This document shows positions 1 to 10,001 of a stretch of DNA of 64,000 nucleotides, in pieces. Location: positions 1 through 64,000 of the forward strand of contig MCFH01000060.1 of NCBI GenBank assembly GCA_002104945.1, in the 5' to 3' direction. Below the pieces are notes generated by a model. The model did no database searches, was not told the origin of the DNA, and saw only the letters and a program-made list of their open reading frames with translations. Position numbers and translations under genes: made by a program. Source of the stretch: Piromyces finnis (Eukaryota; Neocallimastigomycota; Neocallimastigomycetes; Neocallimastigales; Neocallimastigaceae). The first letter of the stretch is position 1. Each line of letters opens with the position of its first letter.

Positions 1-273
1 AGAAATCGTCATAAAGCTAACAATTATGATGTATCCACCTCTTCTAACTCTGATAAAAGATATAAAAATAAATATGAAAGAAAAGAAGATAGCTATGAAA
101 GGAACAAGAAGCCAACAATAGCGAATTATGGTAACGATAAGAAAGATCCTATGAATGAGTTGACGGAGAAAATGAGAAACTTAACTATCAAAACTTGCTA
201 CTTTTGCAACGAGAAGGGACACTTTCAATATCATTGTCCTAAACTGAGTGCTATAGTAGAAGAAAACAAATAA
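1..273 (+). CDS. G1 Gag C-terminal fragment with CCHC zinc knuckle
   Basis: Frame 1 is open from the first base of the window to a TAA at 271-273. The last 30 codons or so contain a CX2CX4HX4C zinc knuckle (CYFCNEKGHFQYHC), the nucleic-acid-binding motif of retroelement Gag nucleocapsids. The residues before it are hydrophilic and rich in Lys, Asn and Tyr. The start lies outside the window. The pol frame opens at 243, so gag and pol overlap by 31 nt, with pol in the -1 frame relative to gag. This suggests programmed -1 frameshifting, though I see no perfect canonical slippery heptamer in the A-rich overlap. Confidence 0.8.
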   Translation, partial: RNRHKANNYDVSTSSNSDKRYKNKYERKEDSYERNKKPTIANYGNDKKDPMNELTEKMRNLTIKTCYFCNEKGHFQYHCPKLSAIVEENK

Positions 274-3200
274 AAGGCCAGAAAAGGTCATTTAAATTAG
301 ATAGTGGGAGAAGAAGCACTCCCAGTAAGCCAAAAATAGCTTCACTTAATAACAGTTCAGTTGATAATAATGAGTACTCTGAATATTCTGAGTATTCTGA
401 CTTATCAGATAATGAAGAAATATCTTCTATTGAAGATAAAATTATTGCTGCAGCTAAAGGAAAAGCTAATGATGAAGAAGACTCTTCCAAGAAAAGAGTA
501 CAAAAATCATTAAAAGAAGACCCAAGACCAATAGTTACCCCTGCTACTAGGAAGCAACAAGAACGTGAACTCAGTAATGAGAGTTTAGAATCAGGTTCAC
601 CATCACAACCCAAGAACCAACTTGACACGTCTGTTCTGAGTCAACCTAATATTAACAAGGAAAAAGAGGAAAGTAAAAGACTCAGAGAAAAACAAAGAAG
701 TAAACCACCAACCACCATAAATAAAAACGAAAGAGAAGAAAACGAAGATATGGAGGTCAGTATTGATACGGAAGATAAAGTAGAAGTAGAAAAAGCTAAA
801 AAGAAAAATACAGATATTCTACCGACGTTATTGAAAATGACTAAAGATAAAGAAAAAGATAAAACTAAAGAGGAGAAAGTCACACGTAATATCCAAATGA
901 GAGGTGATACCAGTGATTATGATATTTTTGAAGATTTAAACACAGCTAAATGTGATATTACTTATGGACAGTTATTTAATGTATGCCCAAAAATAAGAAC
1001 ACAACTTTCCCAAGGACTAAAGTTAGAGAAAGTACAAAGCAAGGTATCAGGTGCATTAAATAACATAGTAGCTACTACAACCTTATTAAATAATATCAAC
1101 CATGACTATATAAGTAAGAATAATGAAGCTTCAGAAGAGGATATAGCAATGGTGGATGCGACTGTGGATGGGATACCAGGAAAACTACTGGTGGATACAT
1201 GTAGTAACTTAAATGTTATTACATCTTCTTTTTACAAAAGACTACCAAAGGAATATGAAGTGGTAGGAATAAGCAAAGGACGTATTCGACTAGCTACTAC
1301 TGATGAAGAATACTCTGAGGGTACTGTGGTGCGTATACCAGTTAGAATAGGAGAGGTAGAACTAGTGGTTGACTTCAGAATACTTGAAAAAGAAGAACCG
1401 TTCTATGATATGTTAATAAATTATAAAACTCAAGTAGATAATTTATTATATATAAATCCAGTAACCAAGAGCTTATGTCAAGTGAAAGAAAGAGGTGTAG
1501 TAGAAGAAATAGTACCTATCAATAACCAATATTATAATGAAGGAAAATTGGTATGTACTATTAGGAAGATACCAGATGGAGATACTAAAAGCTTGAAGTC
1601 TATTGAAGGTTTACCACCTCAGGAGTATATACACAATGAGATATTCTTGAACACCTTACCAAAAGATAAACGGAAAGAAATACTCCGACTTTTGGAAGAA
1701 AACTTAGAGATTATTGCGACGTCTTCTGAGGAATTAACGCCTTCTAAATTATCACCACATAAAATAAATCTAAAGGCTGGTGTAAAACCAGTTAAACAAA
1801 GAGCTTATAGGTTAACTAAATTTAAATCAAATATACTAAAAGAAGAGTTAACTAAGCTAATAGAAAAAAAGTTAATAGAGCCGTCCTATTCAGAATGGTC
1901 CTCCCCTGTAGTTCTGGTTCCAAAACATAATGGTAAGTGGAGAATGTGTGTGGACTATAGGAGAGTGAACGACCTCACGGAAAAGGACTCTTATTCACTC
2001 CCCTATATTGATGAAATATTTGATAGTCTGAACGGAGCCAAAATATTCACTACTATGGGCTTATATTCAGGTTATCATCAAATTTCTATGCATGAGGAAA
2101 GCACTGAGGTTACTAGTTTTACTACCAAGTTTGGTAACTATCAGTTTAAGGTCATGCCGTTTGGGTTAACTAATGCACCAGCAACTTTTCAGAGGGAAAT
2201 GAATAAGATATTATTTCCTTTAATAGGAAATTGTGTATATAAATTTATTGATGATGTACTCATATATTCCAAGAGTGTGGAAGAACACATGGAACATATT
2301 AAGAGAGTATTTGAAATATTGAAAGAAAATGAATTAAAAATAAATCTTGAGAAATGTAGTTTTATGAAGGAAGAAGTAAATGTATTAGGTCACAGGTTAT
2401 CTACTAAAGGTTTGAGTCCTTTGGAAAGTAAAATAGAAGCCATAAGGAAGTGGGAAGCTCCAGGAAATATTCATGAGTTACGTTCGTTTTTGGGTGCAGT
2501 AGGATATTATCGAAATTTTATTCCTAATTATTCTCAAGTAACCGCGCCCTTATGTGAGTTATTAAAGAAAAATGTACGATATAAATGGGAAGAAAAACAT
2601 GAAAAAGCATTTAAAGTATTAAAAGAAAAACTGATAAACGCTCCCATTTTAAAGTTTCCTGAATTTGATAAGCCTTTTATCATACGTACGGACGCGTCGT
2701 ATGAAGGAGTGGGTGGTGTTTTATTACAAGAAGATGAAACTAACAAAATAGAACACCCTGTACATTATATTAGTCGAAGTCTTAGTAAAGCGGAGAAGAA
2801 CTATGGAATAACAGAGTTAGAAGGTGCTGCGTTATTCTTTTGCGTGAGTAAGTTAAAACCTTATATTTTAGGAAACCCGTACACTACTATGGTTTATACG
2901 GACCATAAACCACTTTTGGGTTTATTTAAAAATAAGGAACCAAATAGTGCACGTCACAACAGATGGTGTCTTACAGTAAGTCAGTTGGATATTGATATTC
3001 AATATGATAAAGGAAAGAATAATGTTATAGCTGATGCATTATCAAGAATGAAGAATAAAGAGGAGAAAAAGATACTGGTAACAAAAATTAATAAAACTAA
3101 TAATGAAGAGTTATTAACCAAAGTTATTAAGGAGTTTATAGCTGAAAAATTTACTACCATAGATGGGAAGGACTATTTCGTAGATGGTAATAACTTACGT

Positions 3201-4268
3201 CGGCTAATATCTACTGTAGAAGAAAAAGTAAAGTTAATATTTCAAGCACATAACGTAGGTCATGAAGGTTATTATAAGACTTATCAAAGGTTAAAGAAAA
3301 ATTATTATTGGAATGATATGATAGCGGATATTAAAAGAATTATTAGCAAGTGTGAGAAGTGTCAAGTAAATAGACCACAACCTTATCCAGAACCAACTGA
3401 GGACAAAGCTACTAAAGTGGAAGGACCATTTGTACATCTAGGTTTGGATATTATTGGGCCATTACCTAAGACAAGAAATAGTAAACAATATATAATAGTC
3501 ATAGTTGACTATTTTACTAAATGGGTAGAAGCCGAAGCGGTGGAAACTGTTACTTCTCTGGACGTGATAAAGTTTTTAATAAATGTGTTTGCAAGACATG
3601 GGGTACCACAAGTTATTACTACAGATAATGGAACTCAATTTACCTCAGATATGACAAAGATATTTCTAGACCTATATGACGTATATGTGAAGTTCACAGT
3701 TCCCTACCACCCTGAAAGTAATGGATTAACAGAAAACCGAAATAAGGAAATTGGGAAACTTTTAAGACTTTTAGGGAAAGAAAATAAAGACTGGGATGAA
3801 GTTCTACCTTCCGCGCTTTGGGCCTTAAGAACTACAAAGAATACGGCTTCGAAACATTCAAGTTTTGAGCTAGTTTATGGTAGGGAAGACCAACAACCTT
3901 TTGATATAGCTGCCCGACCCACTAAAGATCAAAACAAGAGTTCCGATGAAATTCTTTTGGAAAAGTTTATAAATCACTACCGATGGACCCTAGAAGCTGC
4001 TGAAAATGTAAAGACGGCTAATAAATATTGGTCTATGAGAAGAGAAGAAAAATTAAGTATGAACCAAGCTAAGAAAATAAAAGTAGGTGACCTAGTTTTG
4101 GTAAGAAACTTCAGTAGAACAAAATTGGAACCTTTCTTTGTAGGACCTCTCAAAGTGGTCCAGAAACAGTTCAATACAGTAGTCTTAACAGACCCAGAAA
4201 CTGGAGTACTAATGAACAGAAATGTACATTTCAAAAATGTCGTTAAATATAACTCAGCAACGGAGTAG
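243..4268 (+). CDS. pol: G1 Pol polyprotein (PR-RT-RNaseH-IN) with altered catalytic sites
   Basis: The reading frame is open from 243 to the TAG at 4266-4268; the first ATG is at 750. An acidic, Ser/Lys-rich region precedes the protease. Residues below count from ATG 750. The protease motif reads LVDTCSNLNVIT, so the usual Asp-Thr/Ser-Gly is Asp-Thr-Cys (149-151). The RT has WRMCVDYRRVND and FIDDVLIYS, but motif A reads FTTMGLYSGYHQI: the first catalytic Asp is Gly (residue 437, codon GGC at 2058-2060). RNase H has TDAS and YTDHKP. Integrase has the HHCC zinc finger (HNVGH...CEKC), GLDIIGP, TTDNGTQF and the ESNGLTEN region. No chromodomain follows. Losing the motif A Asp should abolish polymerase activity. 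Confidence 0.92.
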   Translation, partial: TECYSRRKQIKGQKRSFKLDSGRRSTPSKPKIASLNNSSVDNNEYSEYSEYSDLSDNEEISSIEDKIIAAAKGKANDEEDSSKKRVQKSLKEDPRPIVTPATRKQQERELSNESLESGSPSQPKNQLDTSVLSQPNINKEKEESKRLREKQRSKPPTTINKNEREENEDMEVSIDTEDKVEVEKAKKKNTDILPTLLKMTKDKEKDKTKEEKVTRNIQMRGDTSDYDIFEDLNTAKCDITYGQLFNVCPKIRTQLSQGLKLEKVQSKVSGALNNIVATTTLLNNINHDYISKNNEASEEDIAMVDATVDGIPGKLLVDTCSNLNVITSSFYKRLPKEYEVVGISKGRIRLATTDEEYSEGTVVRIPVRIGEVELVVDFRILEKEEPFYDMLINYKTQVDNLLYINPVTKSLCQVKERGVVEEIVPINNQYYNEGKLVCTIRKIPDGDTKSLKSIEGLPPQEYIHNEIFLNTLPKDKRKEILRLLEENLEIIATSSEELTPSKLSPHKINLKAGVKPVKQRAYRLTKFKSNILKEELTKLIEKKLIEPSYSEWSSPVVLVPKHNGKWRMCVDYRRVNDLTEKDSYSLPYIDEIFDSLNGAKIFTTMGLYSGYHQISMHEESTEVTSFTTKFGNYQFKVMPFGLTNAPATFQREMNKILFPLIGNCVYKFIDDVLIYSKSVEEHMEHIKRVFEILKENELKINLEKCSFMKEEVNVLGHRLSTKGLSPLESKIEAIRKWEAPGNIHELRSFLGAVGYYRNFIPNYSQVTAPLCELLKKNVRYKWEEKHEKAFKVLKEKLINAPILKFPEFDKPFIIRTDASYEGVGGVLLQEDETNKIEHPVHYISRSLSKAEKNYGITELEGAALFFCVSKLKPYILGNPYTTMVYTDHKPLLGLFKNKEPNSARHNRWCLTVSQLDIDIQYDKGKNNVIADALSRMKNKEEKKILVTKINKTNNEELLTKVIKEFIAEKFTTIDGKDYFVDGNNLRRLISTVEEKVKLIFQAHNVGHEGYYKTYQRLKKNYYWNDMIADIKRIISKCEKCQVNRPQPYPEPTEDKATKVEGPFVHLGLDIIGPLPKTRNSKQYIIVIVDYFTKWVEAEAVETVTSLDVIKFLINVFARHGVPQVITTDNGTQFTSDMTKIFLDLYDVYVKFTVPYHPESNGLTENRNKEIGKLLRLLGKENKDWDEVLPSALWALRTTKNTASKHSSFELVYGREDQQPFDIAARPTKDQNKSSDEILLEKFINHYRWTLEAAENVKTANKYWSMRREEKLSMNQAKKIKVGDLVLVRNFSRTKLEPFFVGPLKVVQKQFNTVVLTDPETGVLMNRNVHFKNVVKYNSATE

Positions 4269-4292
4269 CTTGAGTTTTAACGAAGGGCATTC

Positions 4293-4815
4293 TGTTAAGG
4301 AATGAACATAAATAGTTGAATTAGCTAGAATTTTAGGATTTAACCTTCAACTATTTATATTCCTTACTAGTGTTTAACTCTATTTTTAAAATATAAAAAT
4401 TATAATATATAATTTTTATACATTTTTCTAGTAATTATTAATATTTTTATTATATAGTTATATTATTTGTATATAGTTATTTAAGACCTTTATTATTAGT
4501 ATTAGTATAATTACTTATAATATTTTATACTTATAAAATTTTACAAAATTTTATTATTAAAATAGTTATAGGTATTTTATTATTATTTAAGGTTTATTTT
4601 ATTAATTAACTTTATTGTATAATATTTTATAATTTGAAATTATGACATAGAATTTAATTATAATTTTTACTAAAAGAGGCAACTGTTACACACAAAACAG
4701 AAGATACCTCGACAGAAAAATTATTATTTATGTCTAAAAAAGGGCATAATTAATTGAATAATATAATTTTATTATATGTCATAATTAAATATATAATATA
4801 TGATATGCAAAAATG
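4293..4815 (+). repeat. G1 3' LTR, left part
   Basis: Begins TGTTAAGGAATGAAC next to the purine tract and runs to the AAATG at 4811-4815, where G2 is inserted. It aligns by eye along its length with the solo copy at 36342-37168. Confidence 0.9.
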
Positions 4816-5379
4816 TATCAGGGGTTTGGCGAATAGGTTGAATTATTTTATTATTAAATAAGGTTTGATAAAAATTTAGAAAAGACAATAATAGAAATTT
4901 ATTTAAAAATTTTACACAAGACTCTTTTATTAATAATTTAAGTTTAAAATTATATTTGATCTTTTATTAACATTGAAAAGTGGACTTTTTATAAGTCAGA
5001 ATAATAAAAAGGTTTTTATAGAATTTGAAAATAATTCTCAATTGAAGCTTAACTAATTATTTTTTCTTTAACTATATATACTAAAGCTTCAATTGAGGCT
5101 TTACAATTATTTTAATTTTTTATTAATAATAATTACTAATAATTACTAATTAAATAAAAATAATTAATAATAAAGATTATAAAATTAATATTACTTCGAG
5201 AAGGTGTTATAATTCTTTTACTAAACTAAACTATTTATTCTTCTAAATTTTTCTATTTATTACTAATGACTAATTTATTAATAATTAAGATTCTTCTACA
5301 AAAATTATTTTATTATTTAATATTAATTAAAGTTAATTATAACAAAAAAATTTCCTTAACGTAATGTAACGTATTGATA
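4816..5379 (-). repeat. G2 3' LTR
   Basis: 564 bp, plus-strand ends TATCAGGGG and GTATTGATA. It differs from the 5' copy at two sites that I can see (ATGAC versus ATAAC near 5269; TTTCC versus TTTTC near 5354). Confidence 0.94.
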
Positions 5380-5410
5380 AGGTCCCTTCTCAAAGACGGA
5401 TTCCAGACGT

Positions 5411-8400
5411 CTAAAGGAATTTATCAAGTCTTTCTATATGCACAACATCTGAGGCCTTGGAATTAGGCGGGAGTTCTAACTTAAATGTAACAGGGGATAA
5501 TATTTCCAAGATTTTAAAAGGTCCAATTCTTCTGGAGGCAAATTTTTTCAATTTCTTCAACGATGGAATTTGTTTGACCCAAACGAAATCACCAATTTTA
5601 AATAAAGGTCCTTCAGAGCGATGTTTATCAGCGTTTTCTTTATATAAAAGTTTACTTGAATTAATATTATTGTAAATAGAATTAAAATGAACTTTCCAGT
5701 CAAGGGTTGTGAATTCCGCATGATTTGAAGCACTAGTAAAGCTAAGATCTGGATCAAAACTAAGATTATATCCATAAACAATTTCAAAAGGAGACTTTTT
5801 CGTAGTAGCATTAATAGAATTATTAATAGAAAATTCCACAAGAGGAAGATAATAGGACCATAATTGAGGTTCGTCATGAGCAAAACATCTAAGTGTTTGG
5901 GTTACAATACCGTTTAGTCTTTCTACTTGTCCATTGCTTTGGTGATGATGAGCAGTCGAATATTTGCATTCAATCTTGAGTAGGTTGAGAAGCTTTTTCC
6001 AAAAATGAGAAGTAAATTGACTTCCACGATCAGAAGTAATAGAATGTGGTAAGCCATGAATACGGAAGATATTTTGAAGAAACAAATTGGCAACGTCTTC
6101 GGCAGAGGGAGTACCAGTAACGGGAATTAAATGAATCATCTTGCTAAATTGGTCAACAACATTCATAATGGTAGTATAGCCTGAAGATTCTGGTAAGTCT
6201 GTAATAAAATCAACGTTGATGAAGGTCCATGGTAAAGAAGGGGTTTCTGTAAGTTGGTTCAGTCCGTATGGAGAATGTGTTGTTTCTTTTCTAGTGGCGC
6301 ATATAACACATTTCTTGATAAACAGATCAACATCGTCATGCAACTTAGGCCAATAGTAGTATCTGGTAATTAATTCTTCTGTCTTCTTTGTACCAAAATG
6401 ACCGGCAACTGGCGTAGCATGATATTTTTGAATAGTGGGAATTCTCATGTTTAAAGGCAAATAAATCCTATTATTATAATAAAGAATATCGTTAATAATT
6501 TCATAATTTTTATTAAACTCACCCTTTACTTTAATTGAATTTATAATATTTTGAATTTCAAGATCAAATTGATATTGTTTTTTGATTTCATCAAAGAATA
6601 GTTCATTATCGTTAAAAGAAGTAATAAGTCCAATAAATAAATCAGGTCGTCTTGATAGTATATCGGCTTTCTTGTTTGAGGCTCCACTGCAGTAGACAAT
6701 TTCATAATTAAACTTTGAAAGAAATTCAAACCAACGAATTTGTCTGTCGGAGAGTACTTCAGGTTTCTTTGGAAATTTAAGGTTCTTATGGTCACAAAAT
6801 ATTTTGAATGGTTCCTTAGATCCTTGTAAATAATTATGCCATTCTTTAAGGGCCGATATTATGGCTAGTAGTTCTTTGTCATAAATGTCGTATCGTACTT
6901 CCGCATTTTTTAGTCCTTTTGACATGAAAGCACAAGGGTGTAATTTATTATTCTTATCGTATTGAGATAAAACAGCTCCCACAGAGTAATTGCTAGCATC
7001 GGTTTCTACTATAAAAGGTTGAATAGGGTCTGGTATCATTAATATAGGGTCGGTGGTAAAGGCACCCTTTAGCATAGTAAAGGCTGCTTCTTGTTCTTTA
7101 TTCCAGTGAAATTCCTGACCTTTTCTTGTTAATTTTGTCAAAGGTTGAACAATTTTTGAAAAATTGCAAATGAATCGGCGGTAGAAATTTGCTAAACCTA
7201 GAAACTGCTGAACTTCTTTCACGGTTTTTGGACGAGGCCAATCCCGAATGGCGGCTACTTTGTCTTGACACATTGATATACCTTTATCAGAAATTTGATA
7301 TCCAAGAAATTCTACAGAGGATTTAAAAAATTCACATTTTTTTAATTTACAATAAAGTCCATTATCAAGTAATATTCTCAAGACTTTCTTGACATGACTA
7401 ATGTGTTCTTCACGTGTTTTTGAGAAAATTAGTATATCATCTATATAGGAGAAGGCGAATTTATCCAATACAGGAGTTAAAATATCGTTAAGGAAATATT
7501 GAAATGTGGCTGGAGCATTGGTAAGACCAAAGGGCATTACTTCATATTCAAAGTGGCCGAATCTAGTACGAAAAGCAGTTTTTGCTTGATCACCATCCTT
7601 GATACGTACTAAATTATAAGCACCTGGTAGATCTAGCTTAGTAAAGTAGGAGCATCCTTGAACACGGTCGAGTAAGTCCTTGATTAATGGCAACGGATAT
7701 GAATTTCTAATTGTGGCTTGATTAAGTTTTCTATAGTCAATACAAAGGCGAAGCGTACCATCTTTCTTTGGTACAAATAATACTGGAGCACCATAAGGAG
7801 ATTTAGAAGGCTTAATAAATCCTTTTCTCAAGTTCTCTTCGATATATTCCTTTAAAGTTTCTTGTTCCTGAAGGGTTAACGAATATAAGGGTCCATAGAA
7901 TGGCACTGAATTTGGTTTTAAATCAATGGCGCAGTCATACACTCTGTGTGGTGGTAATTCTTCTGGTAGCTTTTCATCAAAAATCTCTTTAATTTCCATT
8001 AATTCATTTGGGATTCTGGGTTCCTTTTGATTATTATCTTCTTCACTAAAAAGTAAATCTTGTTCTGTGAAGTCCCTAATTACATTGACTTCAATACATT
8101 GTTCTTCATCTAAATTAGGAGTTAATGTCGGAAATTCTAAGATAATTTCCTTATTAAAGTTAAAGGTGGCTTTATTACCCTTAAGCCAATTGTACCCAAT
8201 GATGCCTGAATAGTTATTTAAGTTAATAACAAGGAATGTGATAGAACTATAGTAGTTTTGATAATGGATAGGTATCTCTGAAGTCTTTCCAAACACGGTA
8301 GATTTTCCATTAATGCCATGGACAAATTTAATCTCAGGATCTAGGGTGTATTGGATTCCATGTCGCTCAGCATAGTTCTTATCAAGGAAACAGGCAAAAG

Positions 8401-9352
8401 CACCAGTGTCGATTAAAAATGGGGTAGGTATAGTTTTACTATTATTGATTAATTCAAAAGTAACTACAGGACATGTCTTTTCTTCTTGGGCTTCAGCACT
8501 AATAGTAGAAATATTGGTAGGATGGTCTAGTTGGTGTCTAATGTCGTTTTGACGTTTAAAACAATTATCTTCATTATGACCAATTCTTTTACAATAACCA
8601 CAGCGTTCAAAGTTAGAGTTTCGGTTACGGATAACAACTGGAGTTTCACGAGAATGATTTGGAATAGGCCTAGATGGAGGGGTTTTGTAATTTCTCTGGT
8701 TATTTTTTCTTTGTCGGTGATTCATTTGTTGGAGTAAATGACGATCAAGTCGGACTGCAAGTTGAGCAAGATCATCTAGGGTTTCTGGAGGAGGGAAAAT
8801 ATTGTCGATTCTTTCTTGTAAACGACTATCTAAGCCTTGGTAAAAGTTGTCAGTTAAAAGGGTTTCGTCAGTATCTATAAATACAGCGAGACGACGGAAT
8901 TCGTTAACGTAATCTAACACATTACCAATTCCATGTTGGCGTAAACGTCTGAACTGACGTTGGTAGTGATATTCTAAATCGGGGTCACCAAAGGTGTTAC
9001 GGATTCTCTTGATGAATCCTTCAGTATCTTGCTTAAGTAACGGATATCTTTCCAAAAGTTTACTAGCCCATTGATAGGCTTGTCCTCCCATATTGTTTAA
9101 AAGGTAGCTTACTTGCCTATCCGGGGTAGAGAAGCGATGAGAATAATTTGCGAAGTTTGTTTTACAATGAGCAATGTAAGATTCCACCATAACTCTATCT
9201 CCAAAAAATCTTGGTGGACGTCTCATATTATCATCAACATCCATTGGCTCAGCTTCTTCTCTAACGGATCCTGAATCATCAAGTAGAGGTTCTTGTTCTT
9301 CCATATCGGCAGCAGCATAGGCTACATAGACGTCATTATTATTGCGACTCAT
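5411..9352 (-). CDS. G2 fused Gag-Pol polyprotein
   Basis: A single ORF of 1313 codons from the ATG at 9352. The frame is open further upstream, but that part lies in the 5' LTR and primer site, so MSRNNNDVY is the likely start. Gag comes first, with an RRPPRFFGDR region and helical capsid-like segments, then a CCHC knuckle (CGYCKRIGHNEDNC, about residues 251-264). The protease has FLIDTGAF (about 315). The RT has FTKLDLPGAY (Asp about 574) and SYIDDILIF (about 636-639). RNase H has ETDAS, DKELLA and CDHKN. Integrase has the HHCC finger, NVDFITDLP, TSDRGSQF and NGQVERLN, followed by a C-terminal module with RRIGPFKI. No chromodomain is visible. Gag and Pol share one frame, as in Tf1-like elements. 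Confidence 0.95.
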   Translation of the reverse strand: MSRNNNDVYVAYAAADMEEQEPLLDDSGSVREEAEPMDVDDNMRRPPRFFGDRVMVESYIAHCKTNFANYSHRFSTPDRQVSYLLNNMGGQAYQWASKLLERYPLLKQDTEGFIKRIRNTFGDPDLEYHYQRQFRRLRQHGIGNVLDYVNEFRRLAVFIDTDETLLTDNFYQGLDSRLQERIDNIFPPPETLDDLAQLAVRLDRHLLQQMNHRQRKNNQRNYKTPPSRPIPNHSRETPVVIRNRNSNFERCGYCKRIGHNEDNCFKRQNDIRHQLDHPTNISTISAEAQEEKTCPVVTFELINNSKTIPTPFLIDTGAFACFLDKNYAERHGIQYTLDPEIKFVHGINGKSTVFGKTSEIPIHYQNYYSSITFLVINLNNYSGIIGYNWLKGNKATFNFNKEIILEFPTLTPNLDEEQCIEVNVIRDFTEQDLLFSEEDNNQKEPRIPNELMEIKEIFDEKLPEELPPHRVYDCAIDLKPNSVPFYGPLYSLTLQEQETLKEYIEENLRKGFIKPSKSPYGAPVLFVPKKDGTLRLCIDYRKLNQATIRNSYPLPLIKDLLDRVQGCSYFTKLDLPGAYNLVRIKDGDQAKTAFRTRFGHFEYEVMPFGLTNAPATFQYFLNDILTPVLDKFAFSYIDDILIFSKTREEHISHVKKVLRILLDNGLYCKLKKCEFFKSSVEFLGYQISDKGISMCQDKVAAIRDWPRPKTVKEVQQFLGLANFYRRFICNFSKIVQPLTKLTRKGQEFHWNKEQEAAFTMLKGAFTTDPILMIPDPIQPFIVETDASNYSVGAVLSQYDKNNKLHPCAFMSKGLKNAEVRYDIYDKELLAIISALKEWHNYLQGSKEPFKIFCDHKNLKFPKKPEVLSDRQIRWFEFLSKFNYEIVYCSGASNKKADILSRRPDLFIGLITSFNDNELFFDEIKKQYQFDLEIQNIINSIKVKGEFNKNYEIINDILYYNNRIYLPLNMRIPTIQKYHATPVAGHFGTKKTEELITRYYYWPKLHDDVDLFIKKCVICATRKETTHSPYGLNQLTETPSLPWTFINVDFITDLPESSGYTTIMNVVDQFSKMIHLIPVTGTPSAEDVANLFLQNIFRIHGLPHSITSDRGSQFTSHFWKKLLNLLKIECKYSTAHHHQSNGQVERLNGIVTQTLRCFAHDEPQLWSYYLPLVEFSINNSINATTKKSPFEIVYGYNLSFDPDLSFTSASNHAEFTTLDWKVHFNSIYNNINSSKLLYKENADKHRSEGPLFKIGDFVWVKQIPSLKKLKKFASRRIGPFKILEILSPVTFKLELPPNSKASDVVHIERLDKFL

Positions 9353-9419
9353 TTTGATCTTACTAAGAATAGTTAAATGTACAGTAGTTATAATAATCCA
9401 AGGTATTCTGTTAAAATAG

Positions 9420-9432
9420 AATTGAGAATTAT
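9420..9432 (-). promoter_or_regulatory. G2 primer-binding site, self-primer type
   Basis: On the element's sense (minus) strand, the 13 nt directly after the 5' LTR read ATAATTCTCAATT. The same LTR holds the exact complement (plus strand 9648-9660), 29 bp downstream of a TATATATA box (9690-9697) in the sense direction. A transcript starting there would carry at its 5' end a sequence that pairs with this site, as in Tf1. I see no TGG-type tRNA primer match. Confidence 0.72.
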
Positions 9433-9996
9433 TATCAGGGGTTTGGCGAATAGGTTGAATTATTTTATTATTAAATAAGGTTTGATAAAAATTTAGAAAA
9501 GACAATAATAGAAATTTATTTAAAAATTTTACACAAGACTCTTTTATTAATAATTTAAGTTTAAAATTATATTTGATCTTTTATTAACATTGAAAAGTGG
9601 ACTTTTTATAAGTCAGAATAATAAAAAGGTTTTTATAGAATTTGAAAATAATTCTCAATTGAAGCTTAACTAATTATTTTTTCTTTAACTATATATACTA
9701 AAGCTTCAATTGAGGCTTTACAATTATTTTAATTTTTTATTAATAATAATTACTAATAATTACTAATTAAATAAAAATAATTAATAATAAAGATTATAAA
9801 ATTAATATTACTTCGAGAAGGTGTTATAATTCTTTTACTAAACTAAACTATTTATTCTTCTAAATTTTTCTATTTATTACTAATAACTAATTTATTAATA
9901 ATTAAGATTCTTCTACAAAAATTATTTTATTATTTAATATTAATTAAAGTTAATTATAACAAAAAAATTTTCTTAACGTAATGTAACGTATTGATA
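9433..9996 (-). repeat. G2 5' LTR
   Basis: 564 bp, nearly identical to the 3' LTR. On the minus strand it contains TATATATA (9697-9690), and 29 nt downstream the 13-nt self-primer sequence (9660-9648). Confidence 0.94.
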
Positions 9997-10001
9997 AAAT
10001 G

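Larger units (their letters stand above)
4816..9996 (-). mobile_element. Complete Ty3/gypsy element G2 nested in the G1 LTR
   Basis: A full-length 5181-bp element in reverse orientation with two 564-bp LTRs (4816-5379 and 9433-9996), which differ at only about two positions that I can see. It is flanked by the 5-bp TSD AAATG (4811-4815 and 9997-10001). The solo G1 LTR at 36.3 kb has the same sequence without the insert, which fixes the boundaries. The LTR termini are TATCA...TGATA, not TG...CA. Gag-pol is one uninterrupted ORF, all catalytic motifs I looked for are present, and a purine tract (GAGAAGGGACC, minus strand) abuts the 3' LTR. This is a recent, possibly active insertion. Confidence 0.95.

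Noticed and set aside
9353-9505. Longer N terminus for G2 Gag from an upstream start at 9505
   Set aside because: Those codons lie in the 5' LTR and primer site; the ATG at 9352 begins a plausible Gag.
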